Origin: CALBTQ01 sp036725605
GTDB lineage: Bacteria; Lernaellota; Lernaellaia; Lernaellales; Lernaellaceae
DNA length: 45,560 bases
Assembly: GCA_036725605.1 (NCBI GenBank)
Contig: DAIMDW010000036.1
Location: 1 to 45,560, forward strand
Direction of reading: 5' to 3'
Shown: in pieces, positions 26,591 to 36,143 of the stretch
Numbering within the stretch: position 1 is the first letter of the stretch
Layout of the letters: each line of letters opens with the position of its first letter
Notes under the pieces: generated by a model
Seen by the model: only the letters and a program-made list of their open reading frames with translations
Database searches by the model: none
Told to the model about the DNA's origin: nothing
Made by a program: the position numbers and the translations under genes

Positions 26591-27523
26591 ATGGCGCGCA
26601 GAAAGATTTCCATTATCGGTGCGGGCAACGTCGGGGCATTCACCGCCGCGCGGGCAACGGCGGAAGAGCTGGGCGACATCGTGCTGGTCGACGTCGTCGA
26701 GGGCATGCCCCAGGGCAAGGCGCTGGATCTGGCCGAGAGTGCGCCGATGCTCAACTTCGACGCCCATATCATCGGCTCCAACGATTACGAGCCCACGGCC
26801 GATTCCGACGTGGTCGTGGTCACCGCCGGCCTGCCGCGCAAGCCGGGCATGAGCCGCGACGACCTGCTGGCGAAAAACGAAGAGATCATGAAGTCGGTCA
26901 TCGAGCAGGTCGCCCCGCGCAGCCCGAACGCGGTGCTGGTCATCGTCAGCAATCCGCTGGACGCGATGTGCATGGTCGCCAAGCGGGTGTCGGGCTTCCC
27001 CAAGGAGCGCGTGGTCGGCATGGCCGGCGTGCTCGACACCGCGCGGTTCCGCGCCTTCATAAGCATGGAGCTGGACGTGTCGGTCGAGGACATCAGCGCG
27101 TTGGTGCTGGGCGGCCACGGCGACAACATGGTGCCGCTGCCGCGCTACACGACCGTCGGCGGCATTCCGATCCAGATGCTGCTGCCGCCCGAGCGCGTGG
27201 CCGCGATCGTCGATCGCACGCGGCAGGCGGGCGGCGAAATCGTCTCGTTGCTCAAAACCGGCAGCGCGTTCTTCTCGCCGGCCGCCGCGACCATCGCCAT
27301 GGTCAAGGCGATCCTCAAGGATAAAAAGCGCATTCTGCCCTGTTGCGCCTACCTTGACGGCGAGTACGGTTATCACGACATGTACTTCGGCGTGCCGGTC
27401 AAACTGGGCACCAACGGCGTCGAGCAGATCATCGAGCTGGAGCTCAACGAGGAACAGCGCGGGCGCTTGGACAAATCCGCCGCCTCGGTCAAGGAGATGC
27501 TGTCGAAGCTGACGGTGAAGTAG
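26591..27523 (+). CDS. mdh: Malate dehydrogenase
   Basis: A 310-residue NAD-dependent enzyme of the LDH-like MDH type, interconverting malate and oxaloacetate. The Rossmann motif GAGNVG is at 10-15, with Asp at the end of beta-2 (IVLVDVVEG). The substrate loop is AGLPRKPGMSRDDLL, and IVSNPLDAM and the catalytic His in LGGHGDNMVPL follow. The ATG at 26591 is chosen because GGGAGGG precedes it and the protein begins at the first beta strand; the frame upstream to 26510 adds an unlikely lead. It is monocistronic and converges on rimM. Confidence 0.95.
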   Translation: MARRKISIIGAGNVGAFTAARATAEELGDIVLVDVVEGMPQGKALDLAESAPMLNFDAHIIGSNDYEPTADSDVVVVTAGLPRKPGMSRDDLLAKNEEIMKSVIEQVAPRSPNAVLVIVSNPLDAMCMVAKRVSGFPKERVVGMAGVLDTARFRAFISMELDVSVEDISALVLGGHGDNMVPLPRYTTVGGIPIQMLLPPERVAAIVDRTRQAGGEIVSLLKTGSAFFSPAAATIAMVKAILKDKKRILPCCAYLDGEYGYHDMYFGVPVKLGTNGVEQIIELELNEEQRGRLDKSAASVKEMLSKLTVK

Positions 27524-27763
27524 GGCGGTTGTTCTTCTGGTCGTGTCCGAGCACAGCTTTCGCCAGGGGCGAAAACTGTGGCACACACAACGCCAGTCAT
27601 TCTGAGTCACGCGTTTCGCGCGACGAAGAATCTACGTCCGTGTACAAAAGATTCTTCGCTTCCTTCTTCGCTAAAGCTTCGGAGGATTAACGCTCAGGAA
27701 GCCTTGGATTGTGTGCCGCATTTTTGGCGAAGCCAACGGTGTGTTGTTGGTCGCAAGGAAAAT
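27524..27763. repeat. Two-hairpin repeat, copy in reverse order with a nested inverted repeat
   Basis: Between convergent mdh and rimM. The hairpin cacagctttcgcc/ggcgaaaactgtg (27552-27580) comes first. The second hairpin tttttggc-gaa-gccaacggtgtg (about 27720-27743) follows, bounded by tgtgcc. This is the reverse-strand order of copies A and B. About 135 bp lie between the two hairpins, including a 9-bp inverted repeat GAAGAATCT...AGATTCTTC (about 27626-27660) that looks inserted. Confidence 0.7.
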
Positions 27764-28279
27764 TTAATCGATCAATCCCGGCAGCAGATGGACGAGGATG
27801 CGTCCGGCGTCGCGGTCGATCTCCAGGACGACGTCGGGGATGTTGGGCAGCAGGTATTCGCGCCGGCCGCGCTTGACCTGCAGTACGTCGTTGGCCCCGG
27901 TGGGGATGATCGATTCGACCGTGCCCAGGTTTTCGCCCGTGTCGGTCACGACCTCCATGCCGATCACCTCGTACCAGTAGAACTCGTCGTCCTCCAGCGG
28001 CGCGAGGTTTTCTTCGTCGGTCAGCACTTCCGCGTCCAGCAGTTTCTCGGCTTGCGCGATGCTGTCGACGCCTTCCACTTTCAGGATGAACAGCGAGCCT
28101 TGTTGGCGGGAACGTACGATGCGCGTGGGTAACGGATCGCCTGCGGCCGGCGCGATCACGATCGGGATCGACCGGCCGAGGCTTTCCGAGTCTAAACTGT
28201 GCGGGTAAACGCGAAATTCACCCTTCAATCCCTGGGTTTTGACGATTTTGCCCAGGGAAACCAGGGACGCTTGCTTCAC
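27764..28279 (-). CDS. rimM: Ribosome maturation factor RimM
   Basis: A 171-residue protein that assists 30S head assembly near ribosomal protein uS19. The N-terminal beta-barrel opens LGKIVKTQGLKGEFRVYP, with a linker at FILKVEGVDSIAQAEKLLDAEVLTDEE. A PRC-barrel follows, with EFYWYEVIGMEVV, GENLGTVESIIPTGANDVLQV and LLPNIPDVVLEID. It starts 13 nt after khpA in the ffh-rpsP-khpA-rimM operon. The usual next genes, trmD and rplS, are not here. Confidence 0.95.
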   Translation of the reverse strand: MKQASLVSLGKIVKTQGLKGEFRVYPHSLDSESLGRSIPIVIAPAAGDPLPTRIVRSRQQGSLFILKVEGVDSIAQAEKLLDAEVLTDEENLAPLEDDEFYWYEVIGMEVVTDTGENLGTVESIIPTGANDVLQVKRGRREYLLPNIPDVVLEIDRDAGRILVHLLPGLID

Positions 28280-28292
28280 TGCGTTGTTTTAC

Positions 28293-28523
28293 CTATTCGA
28301 GAATTTCCAGTACTGCCCGCTTGCGCAATTTGGTCGATGCGGCCGACAGAATCGTGCGCATCGCCCGCGCGGTGCGGCCGTTCTTGCCGATGACCTTGCC
28401 CAAGTCGTCTTTGGCGACGCGCAACTCGATGACCGAAGTGGTTTCGCCCATGACTTCGTTCACCACAACGTTGTCCGGATCATCCACTAACGCTTTGGCG
28501 ATGTACTCAATCAGCTCCCTCAT
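28293..28523 (-). CDS. khpA: KH-domain RNA-binding protein KhpA
   Basis: A 76-residue single KH domain. It starts MRELIEYIAKALVDDPDNV, and the RNA-binding GxxG loop is GKNG in DLGKVIGKNGRTARAMRTIL. KhpA binds RNA, often with KhpB, and is commonly encoded between rpsP and rimM, as here. GGGGAGGGC precedes the start. Confidence 0.95.
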   Translation of the reverse strand: MRELIEYIAKALVDDPDNVVVNEVMGETTSVIELRVAKDDLGKVIGKNGRTARAMRTILSAASTKLRKRAVLEILE

Positions 28524-28561
28524 GTAAGCCCTCCCCTTACATACGAACGGTAATATGCAAA

Positions 28562-28822
28562 TCAGCTATCCGATTTGGGCTTCCACAAACCTTGTTCTTT
28601 AAGCAGGCTTCTCACGGTGTCGGTGGGAATGGCCCCCTCGTTCAGCCACTTGGTCACTTTGTCCTGATAGAAGGTCGCTTTTTTCTCGACCAGTTTCGGG
28701 TCGTAATAGCCGACCTGTTCGATGAAGCGGCCGTCACGCGGCGCTTCGCTGTCGGCGACCACGATGCGATAGAACGGTTTCTTTTTCGCGCCAAATCGCG
28801 CGAGTCTCATCTTCAACGCCAT
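28562..28822 (-). CDS. rpsP: 30S ribosomal protein bS16
   Basis: An 86-residue ribosomal protein with the expected RLARFGAKKKPFYRIVVADSEAPRDGRFIEQVGYYDP (residues 6-42) and a C-terminal VTKWLNEGAIPTDTVRSLLK helix. It lies 29 nt downstream of ffh. Standard member of this operon, and of typical length. Confidence 0.97.
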   Translation of the reverse strand: MALKMRLARFGAKKKPFYRIVVADSEAPRDGRFIEQVGYYDPKLVEKKATFYQDKVTKWLNEGAIPTDTVRSLLKEQGLWKPKSDS

Positions 28823-28851
28823 TAGTGCTTTTCCTTTCTCCGGTTGAAGAA

Positions 28852-30303
<1,452 letters not shown>

Positions 30304-30655
30304 GAAGCGCCTTGTTTCCTCGTCTTCGCTATCGCCGCATCAGGATCCAGTGAGTACTACCGCACATCATCAAAATACACGTGCATTAATATCCCCACCT
30401 TCGCAGGGAAGTGCGCAATATATTGAAATCCATCGATAAGTCAAGTACATAATTGGCTGAGGTCCCTATCTCCTTTCCGTTACCATACGCCAATCCGCCC
30501 GGCCAACGCAAGAAAAAAATCGATTGTTTGCAATTAGTTATAAATTTCAGGATCCAGTCAATCCATAGAAAATTTTCCAGACAATCCTACTTTGTACTTT
30601 TCAATATCGGTCGATTTGAGATTTTCCATATCCCACGCCGGTTTAGCCCAATACC
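30304..30655. other. Promoter-side gap between PAS gene and ffh
   Basis: About 350 nt with no gene seen. It should hold the ffh operon promoter. Moderately AT-rich around 30415-30620. The words tcaggatccagt and caggatccagt recur at 30341 and 30550 but no longer repeat surrounds them. Confidence 0.5.
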
Positions 30656-30997
30656 TCAATCGCGCCGGTGATGCGCCAGGTCGTCCGGCAGGGGTAGCGA
30701 GATCTCCACCAGGCCCATGACCCGTCCGTCGCGCTTCCAGGGCGTCTGGTAGATCAGCTTTTTCTTTCCGTTCTTTTCGATCGTGTACGTGTTGGTCGTT
30801 CCCTCGGCGAGCATCCGCGCCAACTGCGTGCGCGCCGGCTCGGGGTGGCAGTCCAGCACGTTCGTGCCGAGCAGCGCCGCACCGCCGTACTTGACGAACA
30901 CCGCGCGCGACGCCTCGTTCATCTCGATGATGATCCCCTCGCGATCGCACACCGTGATCGCCACGCCCAGTTCGTCGGCCCATTCGTGATCGCCCAT
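30656..30997 (-). CDS. PAS-domain protein, 113 aa
   Basis: A single PAS domain with no attached output. ELGVAITVCDREGIIIEMNEASRAVF is the canonical PAS opening (about residues 8-33), followed by GTNVLDCHPEPARTQL and a beta-sheet end (NTYTIEKNGKKKLIYQTPWKRDGRVMGLVEISLPL). GGAGGACGC before the ATG at 30997 decides the start; the frame is open to 31123 but that lead runs through repeat sequence. It could be a sensor subunit or small-ligand binder. No histidine kinase lies nearby. Confidence 0.85.
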   Translation of the reverse strand: MGDHEWADELGVAITVCDREGIIIEMNEASRAVFVKYGGAALLGTNVLDCHPEPARTQLARMLAEGTTNTYTIEKNGKKKLIYQTPWKRDGRVMGLVEISLPLPDDLAHHRRD

Positions 30998-31104
30998 GCG
31001 TCCTCCGTGGTTTTGCCCGATGCTACGCAAAATGCCGCCGTAAAAAAAGCCGGCGTGATTACCCTCTGAAACACACGCGCATCCGGGTTTGCTTTCCGTG
31101 TGCC

Positions 31105-31130
31105 ACACTTTTAGCGATAGCAAAGGCGCG
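31105..31130. repeat. Dispersed hairpin repeat, degenerate single-hairpin copy
   Basis: acacttttagc-gata-gcaaaggcgcg, preceded by cgtgtgcc, matches hairpin 1 of the two-hairpin repeat in reverse orientation but with several stem mismatches. Confidence 0.55.
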
Positions 31131-31181
31131 CCGGGTCGAACTCCGCGCAGTTTTGGCCTGCCGGTTTCACCGATGTCCGAA

Positions 31182-31217
31182 TAAAAAAACGGGGACGCGA
31201 AACAAGCGCATCCCCGT
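31182..31217 (-). terminator. Rho-independent terminator of the caspase-like lipoprotein gene
   Basis: On the minus strand ACGGGGA...TCCCCGT forms a GC-rich stem (31189-31217, extended by GCGC pairing around the loop) followed by TTTTTTTATT. It starts 16 nt past the stop codon at 31233. Classic layout. Confidence 0.85.
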
Positions 31218-31232
31218 TGGTCGTTCCGGTTT

Positions 31233-33800
31233 TTAGAAGCAGTGATGGCCTTCGGTGCCGTCCTGGATTTCCGTATCGTCGCCGGCGTCGATCGTCTCGT
31301 CTTCGCGGTACCAGGTCGCCATGCGCGTGGGCGCGAATTCCTCGATGAAGTTGATGCCCGCTTCCTCGTTGTTGATGGTCATGGTCAGGTCCTGCCCTTC
31401 GACCACGACGGTCGAGGTGGTCGGCGTGTTGACCCAGGTATGCGAGGTGTCGTTGTAGACGAACAGGAACATCTTCCACACGCCGTTGAGGAACTGCGCG
31501 ATGTACGCGGTGTCGCCGTCGTGGGTGACGCCCTCGCCGACGAAGTTGGGCAGGTCGGTGTCGAAGACCGCGTAGTACTCATGGAAGCCGGTGTCGGCCC
31601 CGCCGGGCAGATTGGTCGCGGTGCGGATCTGCGCGTAGAAGCCGCCCGCGAAGGGCACGATGCCGTACTGGATGATATCCAGGTGACCGACGTAGGTCGG
31701 TTCGCCGACCAGGTACCAGTAGATCAAGTCGTTTTCCAGGTCGGGCCACGACCATCCCGGCGTGTTGCAGACGCATTCGCAATCGGCGCCCAGTTGCGTG
31801 CTCGCGCCGGTGTCGGGTCCGCCGTAATTATCTTTTGCCCAGTCCATGGCCTCTTCGGCGGAGACTTCGCCGTCGCCGTCGCCGTTGGGCGGATCGTCGG
31901 CCTGGTTGCCTTCGTAAGCTTCGAAGTATGCGTTGCTGACGTACGCGCCGTCGCCGTTGGGGCGGCCGCGCGCGGAGGTGTTTTTATCCGAAGCGGCCAG
32001 CACGTTCACGCCGGCCTGGGCGATCGAGTTGTCGCCGGTGGTGAAGTTGCCCGCGTAGCAACTGATGATCACGATGTTCAGATTGCAGAAGCCGGGCTGA
32101 CGGCACTCGCCGGCGTAGTAATCCATGGTCGCCGGACAATGCGAGCCGGAGCCGATGGCGTTCTTTAATTGTTCGGGCGTCATTTTGCCGCGACCGTTCT
32201 GCGCGCGGATGTAGCCGCTCTTGCCGCCGTGCCCCGCGAGGTAGATGTACAACTCGTCAAGGCAAGCCGCGTTGGCGATGAAATCCTGAATGGCCTGCAA
32301 CGCGGCGGAGGCGGTGGGTTCGGAAAGCGTCTGGACGTTCCCGGCGCCCAACAGATCTTCGTAGAAGCCGACGGCGCGTTCGGCGTCGCGCGTCACGTGG
32401 CTCTGGCCCGGACGGTCGCCGAAGTTGATCACCAGCGCCTTGCAGCCGATGGGAATGTCGATCATGTCGGCTTCGCAGACGTATTTGCACTCTTTGGGAT
32501 CAGGCTCCGGATCGTCGCCCGCGGGATCTTCCGGCTGCGGATCGTCGTCGTCATCGTCGTCGTCATCGTCGGCCGACCAGGGCTCGAAGTTGAAGTAGTG
32601 ATCTTCGATTTCGCCGTACTCGAACTGCCCCGAGCCGTCCCAGCCGTCGTCGCCGAAGGTCGCCGTGTCAATGCTCTCGCGCGTCAGGGCGACGCGCATC
32701 CAGCTTTCCCAGCCGAAGGTGTTGGCGGCGCTCAGCGGCATGGCCACCGCGTCGGTCCAGACCCGCTCGGACTTGCCGGGGTCCACTTCGACAACGAAGT
32801 TCTGGGTGAGCCACTCGCTGCCGCGATCGTTTTTCTTCCACTGCCCGTCGCGGTTGGCGTCGACCAGAATATTCAAGTAGCGCTGGACATCCGGGGCGCC
32901 GGCGGCGACCGTCACCTCGACCAAAAAGCGCACGGTGAGCGTGTTGGTCGTCAGGTCGGGATAGAAGACCCAGAACACGCCGTCGTCCAGATCGCGGTCG
33001 ACCAGGTTGGGCACGCCGTCGGGATCGGCCGTGTCGTTGGCGTCCTCCTCGTCGGAAACGTTCTCGCCGATCATCTCCGCGCCGGTGGTCAGCGTGTGGC
33101 CGCCGGGCCGGTTGTCGACCGAGTTGGCCGTTTCATACAGCGTGGGATATTGTCCGGAAACCGCGCCGCCGTAGTAAACCTGAGTCGGATCGTCTTCGAC
33201 CGTGTTGTCCGGCGCGTCGCCGTAGTCACCGGTGGGCGCGGTTGCGGCGGGTTGCGCTTTCGTCGCCTTCGCCATGCGCCAGGACATGTTGTTGGGCGCG
33301 AACACCTGCACCAGTTCCCGGCCCGAGCCGAGGAACGACACGCCGTCGATCTCCGGCCACCAGGACTGGCTTTCCACGGTCACCACGCCGGTGTCGGCGG
33401 CGATGAAGACGAACTTCACCGAGTGCTCGAAGAAGGCGAAGGGCTCCTCGTCGGCGAAGGCGAACCAGTAGGAGCCGGTCGGCGAGTAGGCGCTTTCACC
33501 CTCGGCCGGTTGAACGTCGACGTCGGCCGCCAGCGGGGAAGCGGTGACATAGGCGACCCAGACGCCCGATTCGCCGCTGGTATCCAGTTCGTCGACCAGC
33601 AAGGCGATCGCCTGCTCGACCGTGTCGACCGGCCCGGTCGCGTCGTCATCGTCGTCGGTGTCGTTATCGTCGTTATCGTCGTCGTCGTCGTCGCTATCGT
33701 CATCATCGTCATCGTCATCGTCACAGGTGCAACCGACCCCAAGCGAAAGCAACAGCAGGGCCATAACAAGAGCAAGGAAAACCCATGGCGTCGTTTTCAT
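31233..33800 (-). CDS. Asp-rich lipoprotein with GEVED-type and caspase-like (C13/C14-type) protease domains
   Basis: An 855-residue lipoprotein precursor. The signal ends LLSLGVGC, then comes an Asp/Asn-rich linker (about 24-55). Region 2 holds GDYGDAPD...YPTLYETANSVDNRPGGH...LGE and closes FEYGEIEDHYFNF, the layout of the GEVED domain of surface proteins. A second Asp run leads to a caspase-fold domain: CKALVINFGDRPGQSHVTRDAERAVGF, then His524 in YIYLAGHGGKSGY and Cys581 in IVIISCYAGNF, the Cys-His dyad of clan CD peptidases. An EF-hand-like loop (NGDGDGEVSAEEAM) suggests calcium binding. The C-terminal part (about 690-855) is beta-rich and unassigned. It is probably displayed at the cell surface. 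It is monocistronic, with a terminator. The exact peptidase family is not settled. Confidence 0.8.
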   Translation of the reverse strand: MKTTPWVFLALVMALLLLSLGVGCTCDDDDDDDDDSDDDDDDNDDNDTDDDDDATGPVDTVEQAIALLVDELDTSGESGVWVAYVTASPLAADVDVQPAEGESAYSPTGSYWFAFADEEPFAFFEHSVKFVFIAADTGVVTVESQSWWPEIDGVSFLGSGRELVQVFAPNNMSWRMAKATKAQPAATAPTGDYGDAPDNTVEDDPTQVYYGGAVSGQYPTLYETANSVDNRPGGHTLTTGAEMIGENVSDEEDANDTADPDGVPNLVDRDLDDGVFWVFYPDLTTNTLTVRFLVEVTVAAGAPDVQRYLNILVDANRDGQWKKNDRGSEWLTQNFVVEVDPGKSERVWTDAVAMPLSAANTFGWESWMRVALTRESIDTATFGDDGWDGSGQFEYGEIEDHYFNFEPWSADDDDDDDDDDPQPEDPAGDDPEPDPKECKYVCEADMIDIPIGCKALVINFGDRPGQSHVTRDAERAVGFYEDLLGAGNVQTLSEPTASAALQAIQDFIANAACLDELYIYLAGHGGKSGYIRAQNGRGKMTPEQLKNAIGSGSHCPATMDYYAGECRQPGFCNLNIVIISCYAGNFTTGDNSIAQAGVNVLAASDKNTSARGRPNGDGAYVSNAYFEAYEGNQADDPPNGDGDGEVSAEEAMDWAKDNYGGPDTGASTQLGADCECVCNTPGWSWPDLENDLIYWYLVGEPTYVGHLDIIQYGIVPFAGGFYAQIRTATNLPGGADTGFHEYYAVFDTDLPNFVGEGVTHDGDTAYIAQFLNGVWKMFLFVYNDTSHTWVNTPTTSTVVVEGQDLTMTINNEEAGINFIEEFAPTRMATWYREDETIDAGDDTEIQDGTEGHHCF

Positions 33801-34330
33801 TGTTCTCTCCTGTCTTTACGTTTATTTTTGGTTGCCGAAGCGCGTCTTGGCGGGAAAAAAGCGTTCGCCAAGAAACGCATTTATTGCGCTGACACATCAA
33901 CAGTGCCCTTGTTTTGCATAGTGAGTCAAGCGCCTTTGTATCGTGGTGAATACAAGAGTGTTTGTATTTAGTTAGTTTTTTCGGCCCTTGGCGGAAGATG
34001 GATTATTTCATACCCATTAAAAAAAGGTCAGGAAAGGCATCGGCTGGTCCTGGATGCCCGCCTGCGCGGGCATGACAATTCCCTCTCCGTCATCCTCAGG
34101 TTCGTCGGGTGGCACTGTTTTGCGAGCAAAGGCAATAAGCGAGCTTAAACTACAATCCGGTTTGGACCGGCACACCTTTGGCTATCGCCAAAAGTGTGGC
34201 ACACAAGAAAGCGACTCCTTTTTCCGTGTGCCATAGTTTTCGCCGAAAGGCGAAAGCTGTGTTTATAAATATTTGAACACGATTGTGACTCGGTCCAAAT
34301 TCCGCATTCGGCGTTCGCCATTCCGAATTG
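33801..34330. other. Gap with repeat hairpins between surface-protein genes
   Basis: 530 nt with no gene seen. A TGCCCGC-type hairpin ATGCCCGC-CTGC-GCGGGCAT lies at 34054-34073, and the complete two-hairpin repeat follows at 34163-34261. The AT-rich segment 33930-34030 is the likely promoter area for the minus-strand lipoprotein gene. Confidence 0.6.
34163..34261. repeat. Dispersed two-hairpin repeat, copy B (complete)
   Basis: tttggaccggcacacctttg opens it as in copy A. Hairpin 1 at 34172-34197 is identical to copy A; hairpin 2 (catagttttcgcc-gaaa-ggcgaaagctgtg, ending 34261) differs in loop and one stem base. The roughly 30-bp spacer between hairpins differs in sequence but keeps its length. 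Confidence 0.85.
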
Positions 34331-35782
34331 TCAACACCCACAGCACCCGTCGTCGTCATCGTCATCGTCATCGTCGCCTTTGTCGTCGTCGTCATCGTCA
34401 TCGTCGTCGGTGTCGTCAGGATCGTCGTCGTCGAAATTGACGTCGTCGGCGTCGGAGGCGCCGCTGATATAGCCGAAGGACAGGCGCATGAAGGTGCCCG
34501 CCGGGTGGTGCAGCACGAAAATGGGATCGCCGATGGCCGGATCGGTGGTGGTCCAACCGAAGTACGTGGCGCCCTGCGGCGGGTACTGGTCGAGCTGCAA
34601 CAGCAGCACGTCGGTTTCCTCGGAGTGCACCAGGATATCCGAGCCCTCGGTGTAGGTCGACACCTGGTCCCACGGCTGGGCCGTACCGTTGCACTGATCG
34701 GTGTACCAGAAGAACGAGACGATCAGCGAGTCGGCAGCGCTTTGCGTGTCGAAGCAGTGGTTGGCGGTGTAGAAGTACGGCGTAAAGGTTTGCGCTTCGT
34801 CCAGGATCATCGTGCCGGTGCACACCGCCTGACCGTCCGGAATTTCAAAGACCATCTGCCCCACGCCGTTCATGAGCGAATCGAGACCGACCATTTGGTC
34901 GACGAAGCAGTTCGGGTCGAGGTAGCAACTGCCTTCCTTGCTCGCGGCCGTGGCGAGCGCCGGATGCGCCATGCCGTAGCTGATTTGATCAAAGGCCACA
35001 TCGGGCGGCGTTTTCGCGGCGGTGACGACCTCGACGAACACGGTGTCGCCCACGGTCAGCGGACCCCAGAAAGCGGCGGCGGCGGCCGACGAGGGCTGAA
35101 CCGGCAAGCCGGTCGCGGCGGTGGGCGCGGCGTAAACGACGACCAGGTCGTCGGGCCCGACGTTCAATCGCGTGAAGTGCAGGCGCAGCGTGACCGCCTC
35201 GGGCGCGCGCACGGCCAGACGCCAGGAGGTGTTGCCCCGCGCGTCGGTGAGGCGCTCCCACAGGTCGGCGTCGACGGCCGGGGCGTCGAGGTGCACGCCG
35301 GTCATTTGGCGCTTTTCGCTTTGCCGCGCGAGGTCGGCGAATTTCTCCCGCGCTTGGGCGACGGTCCGCGCGTCGAGCGTCAGCGTGTGCGCGGCCTGCG
35401 CGGGCAGATGCAGCACGAGGCCGGGGGTGACGATCGGCACGGCCGCGGACGCCAGCTCGTCGGGGATCGTCGCGCCCATCGTGCCGGCGGACTTGCCGTT
35501 GCCCAGGTACTGCGCCAGGCCGACATTCCACGATTCGGCGAACATGCCGTACAGGTCGTAGTAGGCCGGATCGTCCAGCGGCGCGTCGCACGAGGCGTTG
35601 CCGCCGGTGAGCTGACCGATGATCTGGCCGTAGCCGTTGAGCAGCGCCGAGCCGGACGAACCGCCCTCGGTCGAGCTGTCGGTGTAAACGACCGTCCAGA
35701 AATTTTCCTGCGCGGCGAGCGGACCGGCGCACAGGGCGAGCGTCGCGAGAGCGACCAGCAACATTAACGTATAACGATACAT
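34331..35782 (-). CDS. Lysyl-endopeptidase-like serine protease with circularly permuted catalytic order
   Basis: A 483-residue exported protein (signal MYRYTLMLLVALATLALCAG, cleavage near LAAQ). Directly after the signal comes WTVVYTDSSTEGGSSGSALL with the nucleophile Ser43, then IIGQLTGGNASC and YDLYGMFAESWN. In lysyl endopeptidases this is the last part of the domain. A propeptide-like region (about 95-290) follows, then CYLDPNC, His342 in YFYTANHCFD, Asp391 in TDVLLLQL, and FGWTTTDPAIGDP...HHPAG. The order is Ser-His-Asp instead of His-Asp-Ser. The end is an Asp-rich run closing GCCGC. I chose ATG 35782 because GGGAGG lies 8 nt upstream; the ATG two codons earlier is too close to it. The gene follows the 106-residue lipoprotein by about 40 nt. 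Confidence 0.8.
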   Translation of the reverse strand: MYRYTLMLLVALATLALCAGPLAAQENFWTVVYTDSSTEGGSSGSALLNGYGQIIGQLTGGNASCDAPLDDPAYYDLYGMFAESWNVGLAQYLGNGKSAGTMGATIPDELASAAVPIVTPGLVLHLPAQAAHTLTLDARTVAQAREKFADLARQSEKRQMTGVHLDAPAVDADLWERLTDARGNTSWRLAVRAPEAVTLRLHFTRLNVGPDDLVVVYAAPTAATGLPVQPSSAAAAAFWGPLTVGDTVFVEVVTAAKTPPDVAFDQISYGMAHPALATAASKEGSCYLDPNCFVDQMVGLDSLMNGVGQMVFEIPDGQAVCTGTMILDEAQTFTPYFYTANHCFDTQSAADSLIVSFFWYTDQCNGTAQPWDQVSTYTEGSDILVHSEETDVLLLQLDQYPPQGATYFGWTTTDPAIGDPIFVLHHPAGTFMRLSFGYISGASDADDVNFDDDDPDDTDDDDDDDDDKGDDDDDDDDDGCCGC

Positions 35783-35822
35783 TCTCATTTCCTCCCGGGG
35801 AGAGGCGGATTGTTTTTCTCGT

Positions 35823-36143
35823 TTACTCGCAGCAGATGCATATGCCGCTGAGGCAATCACTGGACCAATAGTAATAGCCGCCGCCGCAATAGTAATCGCA
35901 TTCCAGGCCTTGGGTCTCGTGACCGTAGTGCGACAGGTCGGCGTCCATGCCCACGGTCTCGCAAGCCTCTTGGGCGTCGAGCTTGGCCTGGGCGACGCAG
36001 GGATCCTCATCGTCGGTGTCGTCGTCGGCATCGTCGGCGGCGGAATCGTCGTTGTCGTCGTCATCGTCGTCGCAGGCGACGATCATCGCGGCGGTCGAAA
36101 AGACCAGCAAGAGGATCGCGAGTGGAAACAGCTTCTTTTCCAT
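35823..36143 (-). CDS. Small Asp-linker lipoprotein with Cys-rich C-terminus
   Basis: A 106-residue lipoprotein precursor: signal MEKKLFPLAILLLVFSTAAM, then IVAC as lipobox and an Asp-rich linker of about 25 residues. The mature end is Cys- and Tyr-rich, with six Cys after the linker and the close LSGICICCE. GGGAG precedes the ATG. It lies just upstream of the permuted protease on the same strand and probably shares its transcript. I do not recognise the family. Disulfides, metal binding or cross-linking are possible; none is shown. Confidence 0.75.
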   Translation of the reverse strand: MEKKLFPLAILLLVFSTAAMIVACDDDDDDNDDSAADDADDDTDDEDPCVAQAKLDAQEACETVGMDADLSHYGHETQGLECDYYCGGGYYYWSSDCLSGICICCE

